Positions 10,145 to 19,990 of a stretch of 64,000 nt of DNA are shown in pieces. The stretch covers positions 248,001 to 312,000 of the forward strand of contig CDRNVI010000030.1 of the NCBI GenBank assembly GCA_977017575.1. The letters are read 5' to 3'. Below the pieces are notes generated by a model. The model made no database searches. It saw nothing but the letters and a program-made list of their open reading frames with translations, and had not been told where the DNA came from. The translations under genes were made by a program, and so were the position numbers. The DNA comes from Paramoeba atlantica (Eukaryota > Discosea). How positions within the stretch are numbered: position 1 is the first letter of the stretch; the number at the start of each line of letters is the position of its first letter.

Positions 10145-10942
10145 TTATTCCATCGCCTTAATCTTTGTCCCCTTCACCAACACCCCCCCTCGCAGCGCCT
10201 TGTGAAGCCCCGAAACCGAGAACGCCCCGCAAAGCGCCTTGTTCCCCTCCAGGGACACCGTTCGCAGGGTCTCCGGCAGCCCCTCAAACCCGACCCTCCC
10301 CTCGAATTCATTGTTCTCCCCATACAGCCCAACCAACGACCGCGGCAACTGCTGCAGCTCAATCCCCCCAGAGAGGGCATTATCTGCCACATTCAGATAC
10401 CGCATAGTGGTGGGCAAACGGGTGAGATCCACGCCCCCGGAGAACCCATTATGCTGCAGGTACAACTCTCGCAGTCCGGGGGGCAACCCGGTCAGCTCCA
10501 ACCCCCCCTCCAGCCCATTAAACGCGAAATCCACAATCTCAACCCCGGAGGGCAGATCGGCTAACCCCAACCCTTTCGAGAACCCATTGTAGCAGACATC
10601 CAGAAAGGATAGCTTTGCGGGAAGAGACTCGAGAGGGATCGGTCCGGTGAGAGCGTTGTCGAAAAGACTGCAGTGGTTGAGCGTAGAGGGCAGAGCCCCC
10701 CAGTGCGGGGTCCCGGTGAGATGGCGCTCGTGCCAGTCGAGGGCAGTGACTTGGGGAAGCGGTGATTCATCCTTACAGGAGACCCCCTCCCAGGCACAGG
10801 CGGGGGTGGCTGTGGTCCACGACGGGTCGGCCGGGGTAAGGTTGGAGATGAACCGCGACAGGGCGTATTCCGCGGGGAGGTGGGAGGCGTGAACTTTGGA
10901 GGGGGTAGCGCGGTGGGGGGGAGGGGGGGTGGGAGGATCCAT
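10145..10942 (-). CDS. GC-rich LRR protein
   Basis: A 265-residue protein from ATG at 10942. The N-terminus is proline-rich (PPTPPPP) rather than a signal peptide, followed by KVHASHLPAEYALSRF and the cap with C49, W51, C56 (CAWEGVSC). Seven LRRs (LPSTL, LPAKL, LPSGV, LPPGL, LPTTM, LPRSL, LPETL) run to a GTKI cap and stop. Codon use is far more GC-rich than neighbours, suggesting recent arrival from another part of the family or of the genome. A C/T tract of about 50 bases directly abuts the ATG. Intact frame. Confidence 0.8.
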   Translation of the reverse strand: MDPPTPPPPHRATPSKVHASHLPAEYALSRFISNLTPADPSWTTATPACAWEGVSCKDESPLPQVTALDWHERHLTGTPHWGALPSTLNHCSLFDNALTGPIPLESLPAKLSFLDVCYNGFSKGLGLADLPSGVEIVDFAFNGLEGGLELTGLPPGLRELYLQHNGFSGGVDLTRLPTTMRYLNVADNALSGGIELQQLPRSLVGLYGENNEFEGRVGFEGLPETLRTVSLEGNKALCGAFSVSGLHKALRGGVLVKGTKIKAME

Positions 10943-10984
10943 GGGGGGGGGGAGGGGAGGAAGGTTTGGAAGAGAAAAGGGGGT

Positions 10985-12400
10985 ACGATGGTGTAGGGTT
11001 GTTGGGGTTGCTGTTTAAGAGCACGTATTTTTCATGCCATACGGGGTCAATTTTTTTTACTGAAAACGAGTTACAAATCTTGGTGTCATCAGTATTGATG
11101 AACAACGATGGCGGAACCGTATTAGCGTGCAGTTTGCTATAAAGTTCCGAATTCTGTGACACATCAATTAGGAATAACTTCTCGGGAAGACGATCGAACA
11201 AAACTAAACCACTGAAACAATTATCACAGTAGTCAATCATTTCCATCGCTGGGGGTAAATGCTGCACGTTTAATGGTCCGGAAAACTGGTTATGCAATAA
11301 ATCACGGATTTCACAACTGGTTCAAAGCCGCTTTTAGTTCGGTTAAATTCGGAGGCAGACGTGTCAAGTCTGCACCTCCCACAAACGTATTGTGACATAA
11401 CCAAATTTGTTCTAGCTTGAGCGGCAACGAATGCAAATCGATCGGTCCGCAAAATAAATTTTTCGACATGTCCAAAAACATAACTTCGGTAGGTAACGCC
11501 GAAAGGGGCACATTCCCGATGAACTTGTTCACATAGCTACAATAATAATTTTTGTAATAATAATTATTAATAATTATTATTATTCAAAAACTCAATTTAT
11601 TGATATTATTAATAATTCAATATGCATTTACACGGGGGGCTTCGAGTGACACATGAGGAATCCCTCGCATGTAGACATATGGTCGGCGTCATTTGCAGCA
11701 GCATGATGGAAGCACCAGGGAAGACCGCGAGGAGATCCAGAAAGATCATTTTCGTTGCGACACATCATACAAATACAGAGTTTGGCATTTCCCGGCCCTC
11801 GATATCAGCACTCCACAAGTTGTTGTTGGTACAGCCCATTTACCTGCGTCAGGTGTAGGCTCCTACTTCCCGCGTAGGTTGAGGTGCATATAATGATGCT
11901 CGAAGCATCAGTATCGACTCCATAAGGAGATCTTCATCAATGCTACTTTTCGGCATGAAAATATTGTTTGATACAAAATTAAGGGGGAGAAATTTGAGTG
12001 TAAAAGCCCAATAATATTTTATTAATAATCTATTAATAATAATTATTATTACCGAACTGAATTATTAATAATCCTGCAGCTATGCTTGTTCACCGAGATG
12101 CGAAACTCACGTACGGTGTCACGCAAGGCATTCCATTGCAGAGATCCTCGTAGATATCTCCCTGTACCAGGAATGGCGTAAAATTCTTCTCGGTTACAGT
12201 CCATTGCACTCACATGCAACGAAGCCTCATTACAACGCACACCTCTCCACCGACATGCCGGCATTGCTGTCTTCCACGAGGGGCGTAGATTTTTAGAACA
12301 TCGGACACAAGCGCAGAAAGTTCAAGTTCCTGCGGTAAATTTTTCGGAAAACAATTTTTGAAAAAAGAATTCAACTTGGCGAAAAAATTGGTCAAAAAAA
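10985..12400 (-). pseudogene. LRR gene split by a transposon and frameshifts
   Basis: Going 5' to 3' on the minus strand: NLPQELELSALVSDV (about 12350-12290), a one-base shift, then PSWKTAMPACRWRGVRC and NALRDTVREFRISVNK to 12085; a 553-base insertion (11532-12084); then NKFIGNVPLSALPTEV and further LRRs to 11335; a short insertion with shift near 11300-11330; then the last LRRs and a C-terminal region with DDTKI to about 11000. All pieces align with one ordinary LRR gene. It is therefore a multiply broken member of the common subfamily. Confidence 0.75.
11532..12084. mobile_element. Non-autonomous DNA transposon in an LRR gene (hAT-like)
   Basis: The insertion starts CATAGCTAC and ends GCAGCTATG, giving short terminal inverted repeats (CATAGCTRC), with AT-rich subterminal inverted repeats of TTATTAATAATT type. 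It is flanked by an 8-bp direct repeat CTTGTTCA (11524-11531 and 12085-12092), and the LRR reading (…VNK / NKFIGN…) resumes exactly across it. An 8-bp duplication and a CA start fit hAT; no transposase is encoded. Confidence 0.75.
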
Positions 12401-12547
12401 CTGTTTCCCCTATTGTAAACTCCTGTGCAGTTTAATGTGCTCCCCCGACACAGTAACTCGTCATAGGCACAGTAACTAGGTATAGAGACAGTAAATTTTC
12501 CCAGAAAAGAGGGTAAAAAAATCTTAGTTAAAACTTTTTTTTCTTGT

Positions 12548-12615
12548 TTAGTCGCTTCGTTAAACGCGGAGGTAGTTTTCAACGCGAAGCGCGCAGCATA
12601 AGTGACTTCTAAGTT
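12548..12615. repeat. CTTCGTTAAACGCGG foldback, single arm
   Basis: Left arm (GTCGCTTCGTTAAACGCGG and AGGTAGTTTTCAAC) plus the inner GCGAAGCGCGCAGCAT part of the foldback family; the right arm is lost. Other copies are at 14199, 30843, 45100, 51570 and 29693. Confidence 0.6.
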
Positions 12616-12619
12616 TTCA

Positions 12620-13860
12620 CAAAAATTAGGCAAAACTTTCAGGTAGGTTTCGAAAAAAAATCGAAAACTTTTGGTGCGGTATGCCCCCCATAGAGCCCCC
12701 CATGGAGGCACAAACAAGTAGACTGGGCAGAATCATGAGCAAAAAGGAAGTACATATGACCTATTCAAGAGAATAGGAGAACAAAATCATGGATTTCCTG
12801 GTATTCCTGGTAGGATTTGTTCACAGTTTTCGTTACAGTTTTGTTACAGTTTTCGTTTACATGAGGGGCTGCGGGTCGAGTGTTAGGCGCGGGTTCGGTG
12901 CGGGTTCGGCATCGGCGGAGGCCTTCTCAAGTTCAAGTCAACTTTGCAGAAAATCCAGGCTTCCAAGCAGAAAACTCACCAAAGGAGAAGTAATGAAATT
13001 TTCGAAATCTGACATGCAGCGTAAACCTTAAGCTTTCGTTTTCAGGGTTTGTGCTAGGGTCGAAGAAGTGGGTTCTACCATTACAAGAGTCAAAAAAGAG
13101 AGGAAAAAATCAATTTTTGGACTTTTTTAACTAAAACTTTACCCCCAAGAACAGTGCCGGAAAAACAGTCGCAAAAAGTCAAGAGTGATTTAGAAGAAGT
13201 ATTAGGCACATGCAAAGCGCAAAAAGACTACATTTCAAGTAACCTTCTATAGGTTGAAAGTACTTTTTCGGACTAAAATGGTTCATTTTGACCCCAAATG
13301 CAGTACGCGGGTTGGGTGTGGGTTCGGAGATGAACACCCGCAATCCCTCACATTTTTCAATAAATAACTTGAACAGAAAGCCAATACAATGCTTGCTTTC
13401 GTAGAGGAAGATTGCGGTGGTTGTAAAACCACCGCTCTACACTCGATTATTGAAAAAAAAGTGAACGAAAACAGTGAAAATATAAAGAGGAACACAGTAA
13501 TATAATAGAAGAAAAAAATATAAAAGGGGGCTCCGGTGGTCCAAAACTGAAAAAAAAATTTGAAAAAAATGGGGGGTCCATGGGGGGGGTCCAGGGGGGG
13601 GTCCAGGGGGGGGGCATGGTCGAGCAAATTTTTTCGAAAAAATTAGTTTTCGAAAAAAAACCGCAGAAAGGGTAGCCGGGGTCTTGGCGCGCATTTTCCA
13701 CCCCCCTACCCGGGGGTGACCCCCCCGTGTATCCGCAGGATGGGTCCGCTAAGTTCGGATTTTTTCGGAAAAAAAATTTTGAAAAAAATTTCAACTTGGC
13801 GAAAAAAATGACAAAAAAAATATTTTTCCAAAATCGTTTCCCCTGTTGCATTTTGATAGT
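12620..13860. other. Gene-free low-complexity region
   Basis: No gene supported. 13440-13500 repeats the upstream module of the LRR gene at 34775 (CTCGATTATTGAAAAAAA then GTGAACAAAA). 13560-13615 is a G-rich run of GGGGGTCCAGG units, echoed at 37040-37085. Proline-rich frames on the minus strand arise from these G runs. Confidence 0.5.
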
Positions 13861-14312
13861 TTGGGACCTACACTAGCTTTCTACGCAGTTGTTTTCGCAA
13901 GGTATCACTTCTTCGAACTGTGGTGCGCCCCCCAAAATGACCCATTTTTGACTAAAAAAGGTGAAAAAGTATTTTTCGGACCTAAAGGGGCATTTTTGTG
14001 TCGAAAGAATGGTATGGTTGGAGTCGCATTCTCTACCCAATACGTTCGGTAGGCTTTCATTCATGCCTGCGAGTGATTTCCCACGCGCAAATGTCGGATT
14101 TAGTGCCTTGAGAGCAAAAATACCCAAAAATGACCCCCATTGTACCCGAAATTCGGCTATTTTTGGCTATAATCTTTCCGTTTTCCAGGCTAAATTTTCT
14201 TTTTTAGGCTCTTCGTTAAACGCGGTGGTGGTTTTCAACTCGGAGAGCGTAGCATGAGTGACTTCTAAGTTGAAAACAACCACCGCGTTTAACGAAGAGC
14301 CTAAAAAAGTTA
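13860..14312. repeat. Dispersed repeat R1, copy 1
   Basis: About 400 bases match 44785-45212 by eye, including AAAATGACCCATTTTTGA, GTATTTTTCGGACC and the words GTCGAAAGAATGGT and TCTCTACCCAATACGTTC. The right end is the foldback at 14199-14309, so the whole may be one non-autonomous element. Confidence 0.65.
14199..14309. mobile_element. Complete CTTCGTTAAACGCGG foldback
   Basis: Arms of about 41 bases (14199-14239 and 14269-14309) read AGGCTCTTCGTTAAACGCGG and GTGGTGGTTTTCAAC and are inverted with a 29-base spacer. It is a MITE-like foldback; no coding potential. Family copies occur at least six times in the window. Confidence 0.7.
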
Positions 14313-15000
14313 TTTTGGTGGGGCAAGAATACTTTTATAGATGTAGAAAGATCTTCTCTCATTTATTCGCCCAACGTATAGTGCCGAGGGTTATGTACCG
14401 AACGTATAGTCGAATCAATATAGAATAATCGATAGGTATATAAACCTATAAAAGGTTTATATAAAAGGTACTTATAAAAGGTTTATAATATATATAATAT
14501 ATATAATACATCGATAGGTATAGTATAGTCGAATACTCTGCAGCGTCATGAACTATAAAATTTGCAAACAGACCAATACAGGCAAGAGGATTCAAAAAAG
14601 GTGGAAAGGGTAATGTCAAGAAATTTGGCAAGCAGTTGATTCAAACATATTCAAATGTTTTATAAATATTTTATCTCAAAGTCTAGTATCATCTGACCCA
14701 TAAAACATTCATTTTCTTCTCTGTCAACGCAAAATAATCCAACCTAAACAAAACGATTGTTTTTTTTTGACGATAAACTCTATGAAACGAAAGTGTCTGT
14801 CGACACAAATATCGCAGCCATCGTTACAGCAGGTCAAGTCACTCGATCTTTTGAGGAACGAGAAACATGCGATTTGCGCAGTCCAGAAGACTTCCATGTC
14901 GAAACAAATTATGTCTCAAATCCACATGGGTGCAAGGCGCAATGTTGCGAATCTCGAAACTCGGTCCTAGTGTGTTAGTTCCCAAATTTATTATGCGCAA
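14313..15000. other. AT-rich spacer
   Basis: No gene is supported. 14440-14520 holds ATAAAAGGTTTATA repeats and TATATAATA runs. Two overlapping short frames at 14757-14978 lack recognisable content. Confidence 0.4.
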
Positions 15001-15006
15001 AGTAGG

Positions 15007-15630
15007 ATGAAAGAGATTGAGCGTGAAATTTCCTCTGAATCGATTGCTACTGAGACGAATCGTCTGAAAATACCAAACCGGACGGATATTAGCGAACGCC
15101 CCGATTCAGTCAACAGTCGGTCCCGGTATGGAGACTGGGAATGCGACCTAATTGAAGGGAGTAAGCACAGCGGCTTTTTTCTCAGTCTTGTAGAACGGAA
15201 AAGCCGGTTTGGCATCCTTCGCAAGCTGTCTTGCAAAAGGTCGGATCTCGTTGCGCAGGAAATTACCCAAGCACTGCGAGGTTATCAGGTTCGTACTTTG
15301 ACCTATGACAACGGCTCCGAGTTTGCGAAGCACGAGGCAGTGAATGAAGCATTAGGCTGTTTATCTTTCTTTTGCAAGCCCTACGCAAGTTGGGAAAAGG
15401 GCGGGGTAGAACATTTCAATGGTCTGGTGCGCGATTTTTACCCGAAGCGCGTTGTCTTCACTGACATTTCTCAAGCCACTCTGGACTCAGTGTGTGATTC
15501 AATTAACCAACGACCTATGGAAATTCTCCAGAACAGCAGCCCATAGGAGCTTGCCGAAAACATTCGAGGTAACATTGCTCCGAAGGTACGTAGCGGGTTC
15601 TTAGTAGACACGTCGGAAGAATCAGAATGA
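15007..15630 (+). pseudogene. IS30-type DDE transposase remnant
   Basis: The 179-codon frame encodes the catalytic half of an IS30-family transposase: IPNRTDISERP linker, GDWECDLI with D47, LVERKSRFG, LTYDNGSEF with D101, and SWEKGGVEHFNGLVR with E135. The D101-E135 spacing of 33 residues is the IS30 signature DD(33)E. The stop at 15544-15546 follows NSSP, and the same frame continues ELAENIRG to about 15627, so the stop is probably a nonsense change. The N-terminal HTH half is missing. IS30 elements are typical of bacteria and archaea, so its presence here is unusual; a related 5' fragment lies at 61895. No terminal repeats found. Confidence 0.8.
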
Positions 15631-15914
15631 CGGACTTTATAGGCAGCATCATATCACCAAAATTGCTATTTTTGGGCTAATTCGTTATTTCCGGCAACAC
15701 GATCATCGCAATAATCGTCCAAGATATTATACCTCTGAACAATAACCTTCTGCAATAAACGCGTCCACAGCTCCGCTTCGTTTCTCCGGGGCCTCACCGG
15801 GAGCAAAGGTGAATTTATTGGGTACCTCGGCCAAGCATCTTTACGTGCCATTTACGGTTCTGTTGTGCAGACGGGTAAACAAGATCTAGGTTTCGTTTTT
15901 GGGTGTCACACTTT
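15631..15914. other. Spacer without recognised gene
   Basis: No gene. The phrase GGCCTCACCGGGAGCA at about 15789 is repeated directly at about 16080, bracketing the palindromic repeat between them. Confidence 0.4.
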
Positions 15915-15916
15915 CA

Positions 15917-16052
15917 CGTGACTCAGTGGCCCGGCCGGCCCCTCCGTGCGTTCGGCCTCTCATATTCCCCAAAACAACTACCACCTTCCCCCCATTTATC
16001 AGGGGTCGCTCGCGCGACCCCCGCTAAATAGGGGGGGAAGGTGGTAGTTGTG
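15917..16052. repeat. Large palindromic repeat
   Basis: 15972-16050 is a near-perfect inverted repeat centred on GTCGCTCGCGCGAC, with outer arms ACAACTACCACCTTCCCCCC. The same unit with the same flank (GGCCCCTCCGTGCGTTC) is present in inverse orientation at 58724-58850. It looks like a small foldback transposon or a strong structured RNA/DNA element. Confidence 0.65.
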
Positions 16053-16139
16053 GGGTATGGAGGCCTCTCGCAACTCCAGGGCCTCACCGGGAGCAGAGAC
16101 GAGTGTTCACTATTTCTTGAAAACACCTTTAATTTCCAA

Positions 16140-16425
16140 ATAATGCATCATCAATGTGCTATATGCATTATCAATGTGCTATATGCATTATCAATGTGCT
16201 ATATGCATTATCAATGTGCTATACGCATTATCAATGTGCTATATGCATTATCAATGTGCAGTAACTATGCAATATCAATGTGCCGCTTAGTATGCACTAT
16301 CAATGTGCTATATGCAATATCAATGTGCTATATGCATTATCAATGTGCTATATGCATTATCAATGTGCGGCACGTTATGCATTATCAATGTGCAGTAACT
16401 ATGCATTATCAATGTGCGAGTGGGT
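16140..16425 (+). repeat. 20-bp tandem repeat
   Basis: About fourteen units of ATGCATTATCAATGTGCTAT, with some units altered to AGTAAC or CGGCAC in the variable part. The translated frame (YALSMC repeats) is a by-product. 16425-16860 after it holds no gene I can support. Confidence 0.85.
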
Positions 16426-16869
16426 TATCGTTTGAGTAGATTTCCTACTCCTGTGCCTCCATCTAAATGACTGCTATTTGTGTAACATGAACCTACAAGT
16501 AAATAAAGCACAAGAGAAAAACAATGTCAACTGAATAAAACATGTGCGTATACACGTCCGGTAACCAAGGACGGTGGCGGGTGCTCTTTCGTTTCGCCTT
16601 TGTTGGGCTACTCAAGTGCATCGCGCAGAGAACTACACCTGTGTGGCGAATAGAGGGAACTGATAGGGTCGTTTGTGGCCTCGCCACGTACCAAACGCAA
16701 AGTGCATCGGATAAGGATTTTTTCTCCGCTAACAGATTCCCCTTATTGACCCGACCTAAGCTAATTAGGTACACCGGCCCCTCACGCACGACCTACCCAG
16801 ACCAAGCAAAATCTTCATCACAGGTTTAGTGTTTCCACGCGACGCTAAGATAAGCTCCGACTCGAACGA

Positions 16870-18349
16870 ACTTACAAAACGCCCGCACCGCCCCTCTCCA
16901 TAATTCTCTATAATTTCAATAAGGTATCTTCTCACCTTTATACTCAATAACCATTCTGAGTCGCTTTTGAAATGACGCGTGGAGTTTGGCGCACTTCGCT
17001 TTGCATGCGTCCGACGCGAAGTAAGCATTACATGCTTCAATAATTTCTTGCCTGGTTCGTGACCGCTTCTTATTTTTGAAGCCCTTTACTGCGTCCCAAA
17101 GATACTCTATCGGGTTGAGATCAGGGGAGTCCGTTGGTCAACGAAGAAAATGTCCATCTTCCTCTGCTTGCAGTAAGCGTAGCACGGTAAGATCCCCGCG
17201 AGCTTCCCACCACTGCATCGTATCCTTCGCTCGATCCCCAGGGGCTCCATCATCCATAAGGACAGAATTGCGGTCTTGGGCCCATGGTGAATAGGTTTAG
17301 TCTAATATTTCCTTGCGGTAGTACAAACTTCCCAAGCCCTTGTTCGGTGGAATGGCTTGTGTTCCTCCTGACGCAATGTAGGAACAATAAAATTCTTCGA
17401 ACGCGCACCAATGGTACGTGTAATTTCCGAATCTAGCAAAAGCTCCCCACACCATAACTTGCGTTGGATGATGAGTGCGATCCATAAAGACGGGAGCATC
17501 AGGGTGCTGCCATGCCTTCTTGCTCAGATCTCCTGCTAAAATTGGTGTTTCGTCAGAGAAAACCAACGCTGAAAAACTCCAGTGTTTTGCAAGTCTTTAA
17601 AATTCGATATCCCCTCTTTGCTCAAGGAGCCCTTACCTTTTGCTCCTTTCTGAACAATCAAAGTGGAGGTGTCGCGCGGTTTGGGTCCTCTCTTGGTCTT
17701 TTTAGGACGCCCGCGCTTCACAGTTTTTTTCTCACTTGTTTCGCTAGCGCTTGAATAAATGTACTGTTTTTGAATTTTTCCGAGGACTTCCAACAAATGC
17801 TTTTCATGTAGTGCCTTGGAGGCACACTCTGCTTCTATGAGCCTATTTCGCTCTTCTAATTTCTTTTTGGTGTTGGCTGAAATGACGTTCTCTTCTCGCA
17901 AAGTTGCTAGGTTCTCTAGCCCAATAGCAAAATGTTTTGCAGTTTTTTTCTATCTTCGTTTCAAGACGTTTGATTTTGCTTGACAAACGTCGAATTTTTT
18001 TCACATCTGCATATTTTCTTTGCGTGTTATGTTGCGGAGCCTTGTGAATGTCAAGCGACCCTCTTGCCACTGAAGCAGGGATTGGATCGATACTGTCCTC
18101 CCCCACGCGGGTTCCGACTGAAGTGGTGATAATCGGTTTATCGTAGTCGGAGAGCTCACTGACAGCAATCAGACCGGTGATTTCCTTTTCCACGCGGGTT
18201 GCAACTGATGTTGTAATTCTCGGGGTGTCGTACAGCCCGCAGTCAGAAACCTCCTTCTGTTTAACCTGTGGGGCGTCATACCCGTCTGCATCAAGACACA
18301 TGAGTTTTCCATTCAGAAGGCGGATTAGACCATCTTCTGGATGATACAT
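16870..18349 (-). pseudogene. Decayed Tc1/mariner-like transposase with long N-terminus
   Basis: On the minus strand the pieces line up as one protein of roughly 480 residues. N-part 18349-17950 (ATG) has two similar blocks (YDTPRITTSVATRV and YDKPIITTSVGTRV) and a charged coiled coil. A one-base shift at the A7 run near 17942-17948 leads to ENLATLREENVIS, a lysine-rich KRGRPKKTKRGPK (AT-hook-like), then a second shift near 17570 leads to FSDETP (first D) and VMVWGAFARFG. TAA at 17297-17299 precedes SVLMDDGAPGD (second D); TGA at 17138-17140 replaces the W of RWPTDSPDLNPIEYLWD (E). So two shifts and two stops. The repeat block at the N-terminus is unusual for this superfamily and may be captured sequence. 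Confidence 0.7.
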
Positions 18350-18629
18350 TGGTCAATTGGCGTACGAAATAAAGTTCTATAGCAAAAAAATGCGATAATC
18401 TTGAAAAATACGAAATGTGAACGTAGAAAAATGGATTAAAATCACGTAAATATATTCTAGCTGCGTTAATATGGAGATAATGAACGAAAACGCATTTTTC
18501 TAAGGTGCACAACGGACGTACATGTCGTATCGCGAAGGAATTAGTTAAAAAGCTCCCACGAGCCGCTCAATCGATTGCGGGGAGTAAATGTGAACGGGGG
18601 TGTAGTATCCCGTATAGCAATTGTACGTC
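18350..18629. other. Spacer
   Basis: No gene or repeat recognised; probably the 5' flank of the decayed transposon. Confidence 0.3.
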
Positions 18630-18795
18630 GAAGGTAGATTGTATTTGTATTCATTCCACTTCACAGATGTTATTCGAGTAAATCCGTCCCTTTGTACGTG
18701 ATGTGCTGAAGTCGCATCCTCTCTACAAAGCCGAGCTGAGCGGAATAAGAATCACTAGCCTTCATAACAAACTCTCGAATGTCACTCTTTCGCTC
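18630..18795 (-). pseudogene. LRR N-cap relic of the second subfamily
   Basis: Reads C-ERKSDIREFVMKASDSYSAQ, then after a shift ATSAHHVQRDGFTRITSV and KWNEYKYN, which match the second-subfamily caps at 37346, 40036 and 53933. It is cut at its 5' side where the retroelement begins (about 18795), with a local duplication of ATTCATCCACTTGG at the joint. No LRRs follow on the other side. Confidence 0.7.
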
Positions 18796-19990
18796 ACACA
18801 TTCATCCACTTGGCCACGCATTCATCCACTTGGTCGAGTGGATGTTCTGGATCTGGCGCATGCAGACCAGATGCGTGGCCGACGGTGCCTTGTCCAGAGC
18901 AGCCGCCCCATAGGAGCGTCTTCCCTCCCTGGCGAGGGTGCAGGGGGGCTGGCCTTGTAAGGCCCTGACTGCTTTGGCCTGCATGTCTTCCGCTTTGTCT
19001 TCGAAAGGGATGGTGCCCAGGAAGTCCGCCGTAAAAAGTTTGTTTACGAACGGCGTCGTTCCCATTGCACCCATCCCTCCGATAAAAGCTTCGGAGCATG
19101 CGGTGATGACCGCGTCCATCTGCAAGTTTGCCTTTTTGGTCACCCCCGGTTCGTGCTTGCGAACTATGTAGTTCCACCGGGGGCTCCCGCATAGGCGGAG
19201 GAGGGGGAGGGCGCACTGTCTGGGTAAATCCTTGAGTTTACCCAAGAAATTAGTGACCTTGGGGACCTTGGAGAGGACCCGTTCCTCTTCCTGCGCTTCC
19301 GAGGCGCCAAAGTACGCCCCCAGAAGTTTCAGTCCCCCCGGACCGTGTTGCATCCGGCTCCCCGAGAAAGCCGAGTACAGGTCCGGGTGGCGGGTAGCCA
19401 CCTTGCACTAGGCCATGTTGAGCTTTAGGCCCATAAGCTTGATCTCCTTTTCCAAGGAGCCGAGGGCCTTTACGCACACCTCGGGTTCCGCGGCTATGGT
19501 TATATCGTCGAGATATGTCCATAGCTTAAGGCAACCCGAGTATTTGGCTGCCACGGCCGAGATGGCCCCCTGAATCCCTAAGGCGAACAGGATGGGCGCC
19601 ATCGGGTCCCCTTGTTTGACCCCCCGGGAACTGGGGATATATATCCCCTCCCCCAGGTGGAGTTTACTAGGGGTCCCGTACCCGAAAAGGGAGATCCCTA
19701 TCATTGGGGATAGGTTAGGGTACCTTTTTAGAGCGCGGAAAATGTCCATCCGGACGGGCCTGGCGCTCTAAGCGGCGCCAGGCTTGTTGCCTTCCGGGCA
19801 ACATCCGCCGCCGACGGGAGGGGTCCATGTGTGACTTTGTCATAGACAAATTTGGGGTGTTATGTGGACCTCCCTCTGGGTGGAGGCGTTTCGCCTGTCC
19901 CCCCGCCGTCGCCGGGTTTGCCGGCGGATCGAGGGGGCTTCCAAAATTTTGGCCGCCCTGGAGAAAGCCCCCGCCCGAATCAGCTCTATT
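18794..19990 (-). pseudogene. Reverse transcriptase of a CRE/SLACS-like non-LTR element
   Basis: The frame 19749-18802 holds RT palm motifs: GVKQGDPMAPILFALGIQ, the catalytic box TYLDDI, and GLKLN, followed by thumb-like GGLKLLGAYFG. A single TAG at 19408-19410 interrupts it; in related RTs a lysine (KLN-x2-KC) stands there, one base away. Upstream, 19985-19850 reads LIRAGAFSRAAKILE in another frame, the start of an RT domain, but the finger motifs between are missing, so there is also an internal deletion. The C-terminal endonuclease is absent; the copy ends at about 18794. Clade assignment (CRE/SLACS) is inference from layout. Confidence 0.7.

Larger units (their letters stand above)
8372..10205. 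repeat. Segmental duplication, copy 1
   Basis: The block reappears, nearly identical by eye, at 22487-24247. It contains the gene at 8709-9470, its flanks, and the last codons of the gene at 10145. Copy 1 has about 110 extra bases at 9870-9985. The second copy ends inside the homologue of the 10145 gene. Confidence 0.85.

Noticed and set aside
9992-10592. Plus-strand proline-rich frames of 190 and 117 codons
   Set aside because: Antisense of the LRR gene at 10145; composition mirrors its GC-rich repeats.
13283-13851. Proline- and phenylalanine-rich minus-strand proteins
   Set aside because: They come from poly-G and poly-A runs read in reverse, without conserved motifs.
15007-15630. IS30 region as bacterial contamination or plasmid
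   Set aside because: It is embedded in repeats shared with the rest of the window and has a diverged partner at 61895; no bacterial gene neighbours it.
16140-16425. CRISPR array
   Set aside because: Units are contiguous 20-bp repeats without unique spacers; the context is eukaryotic.
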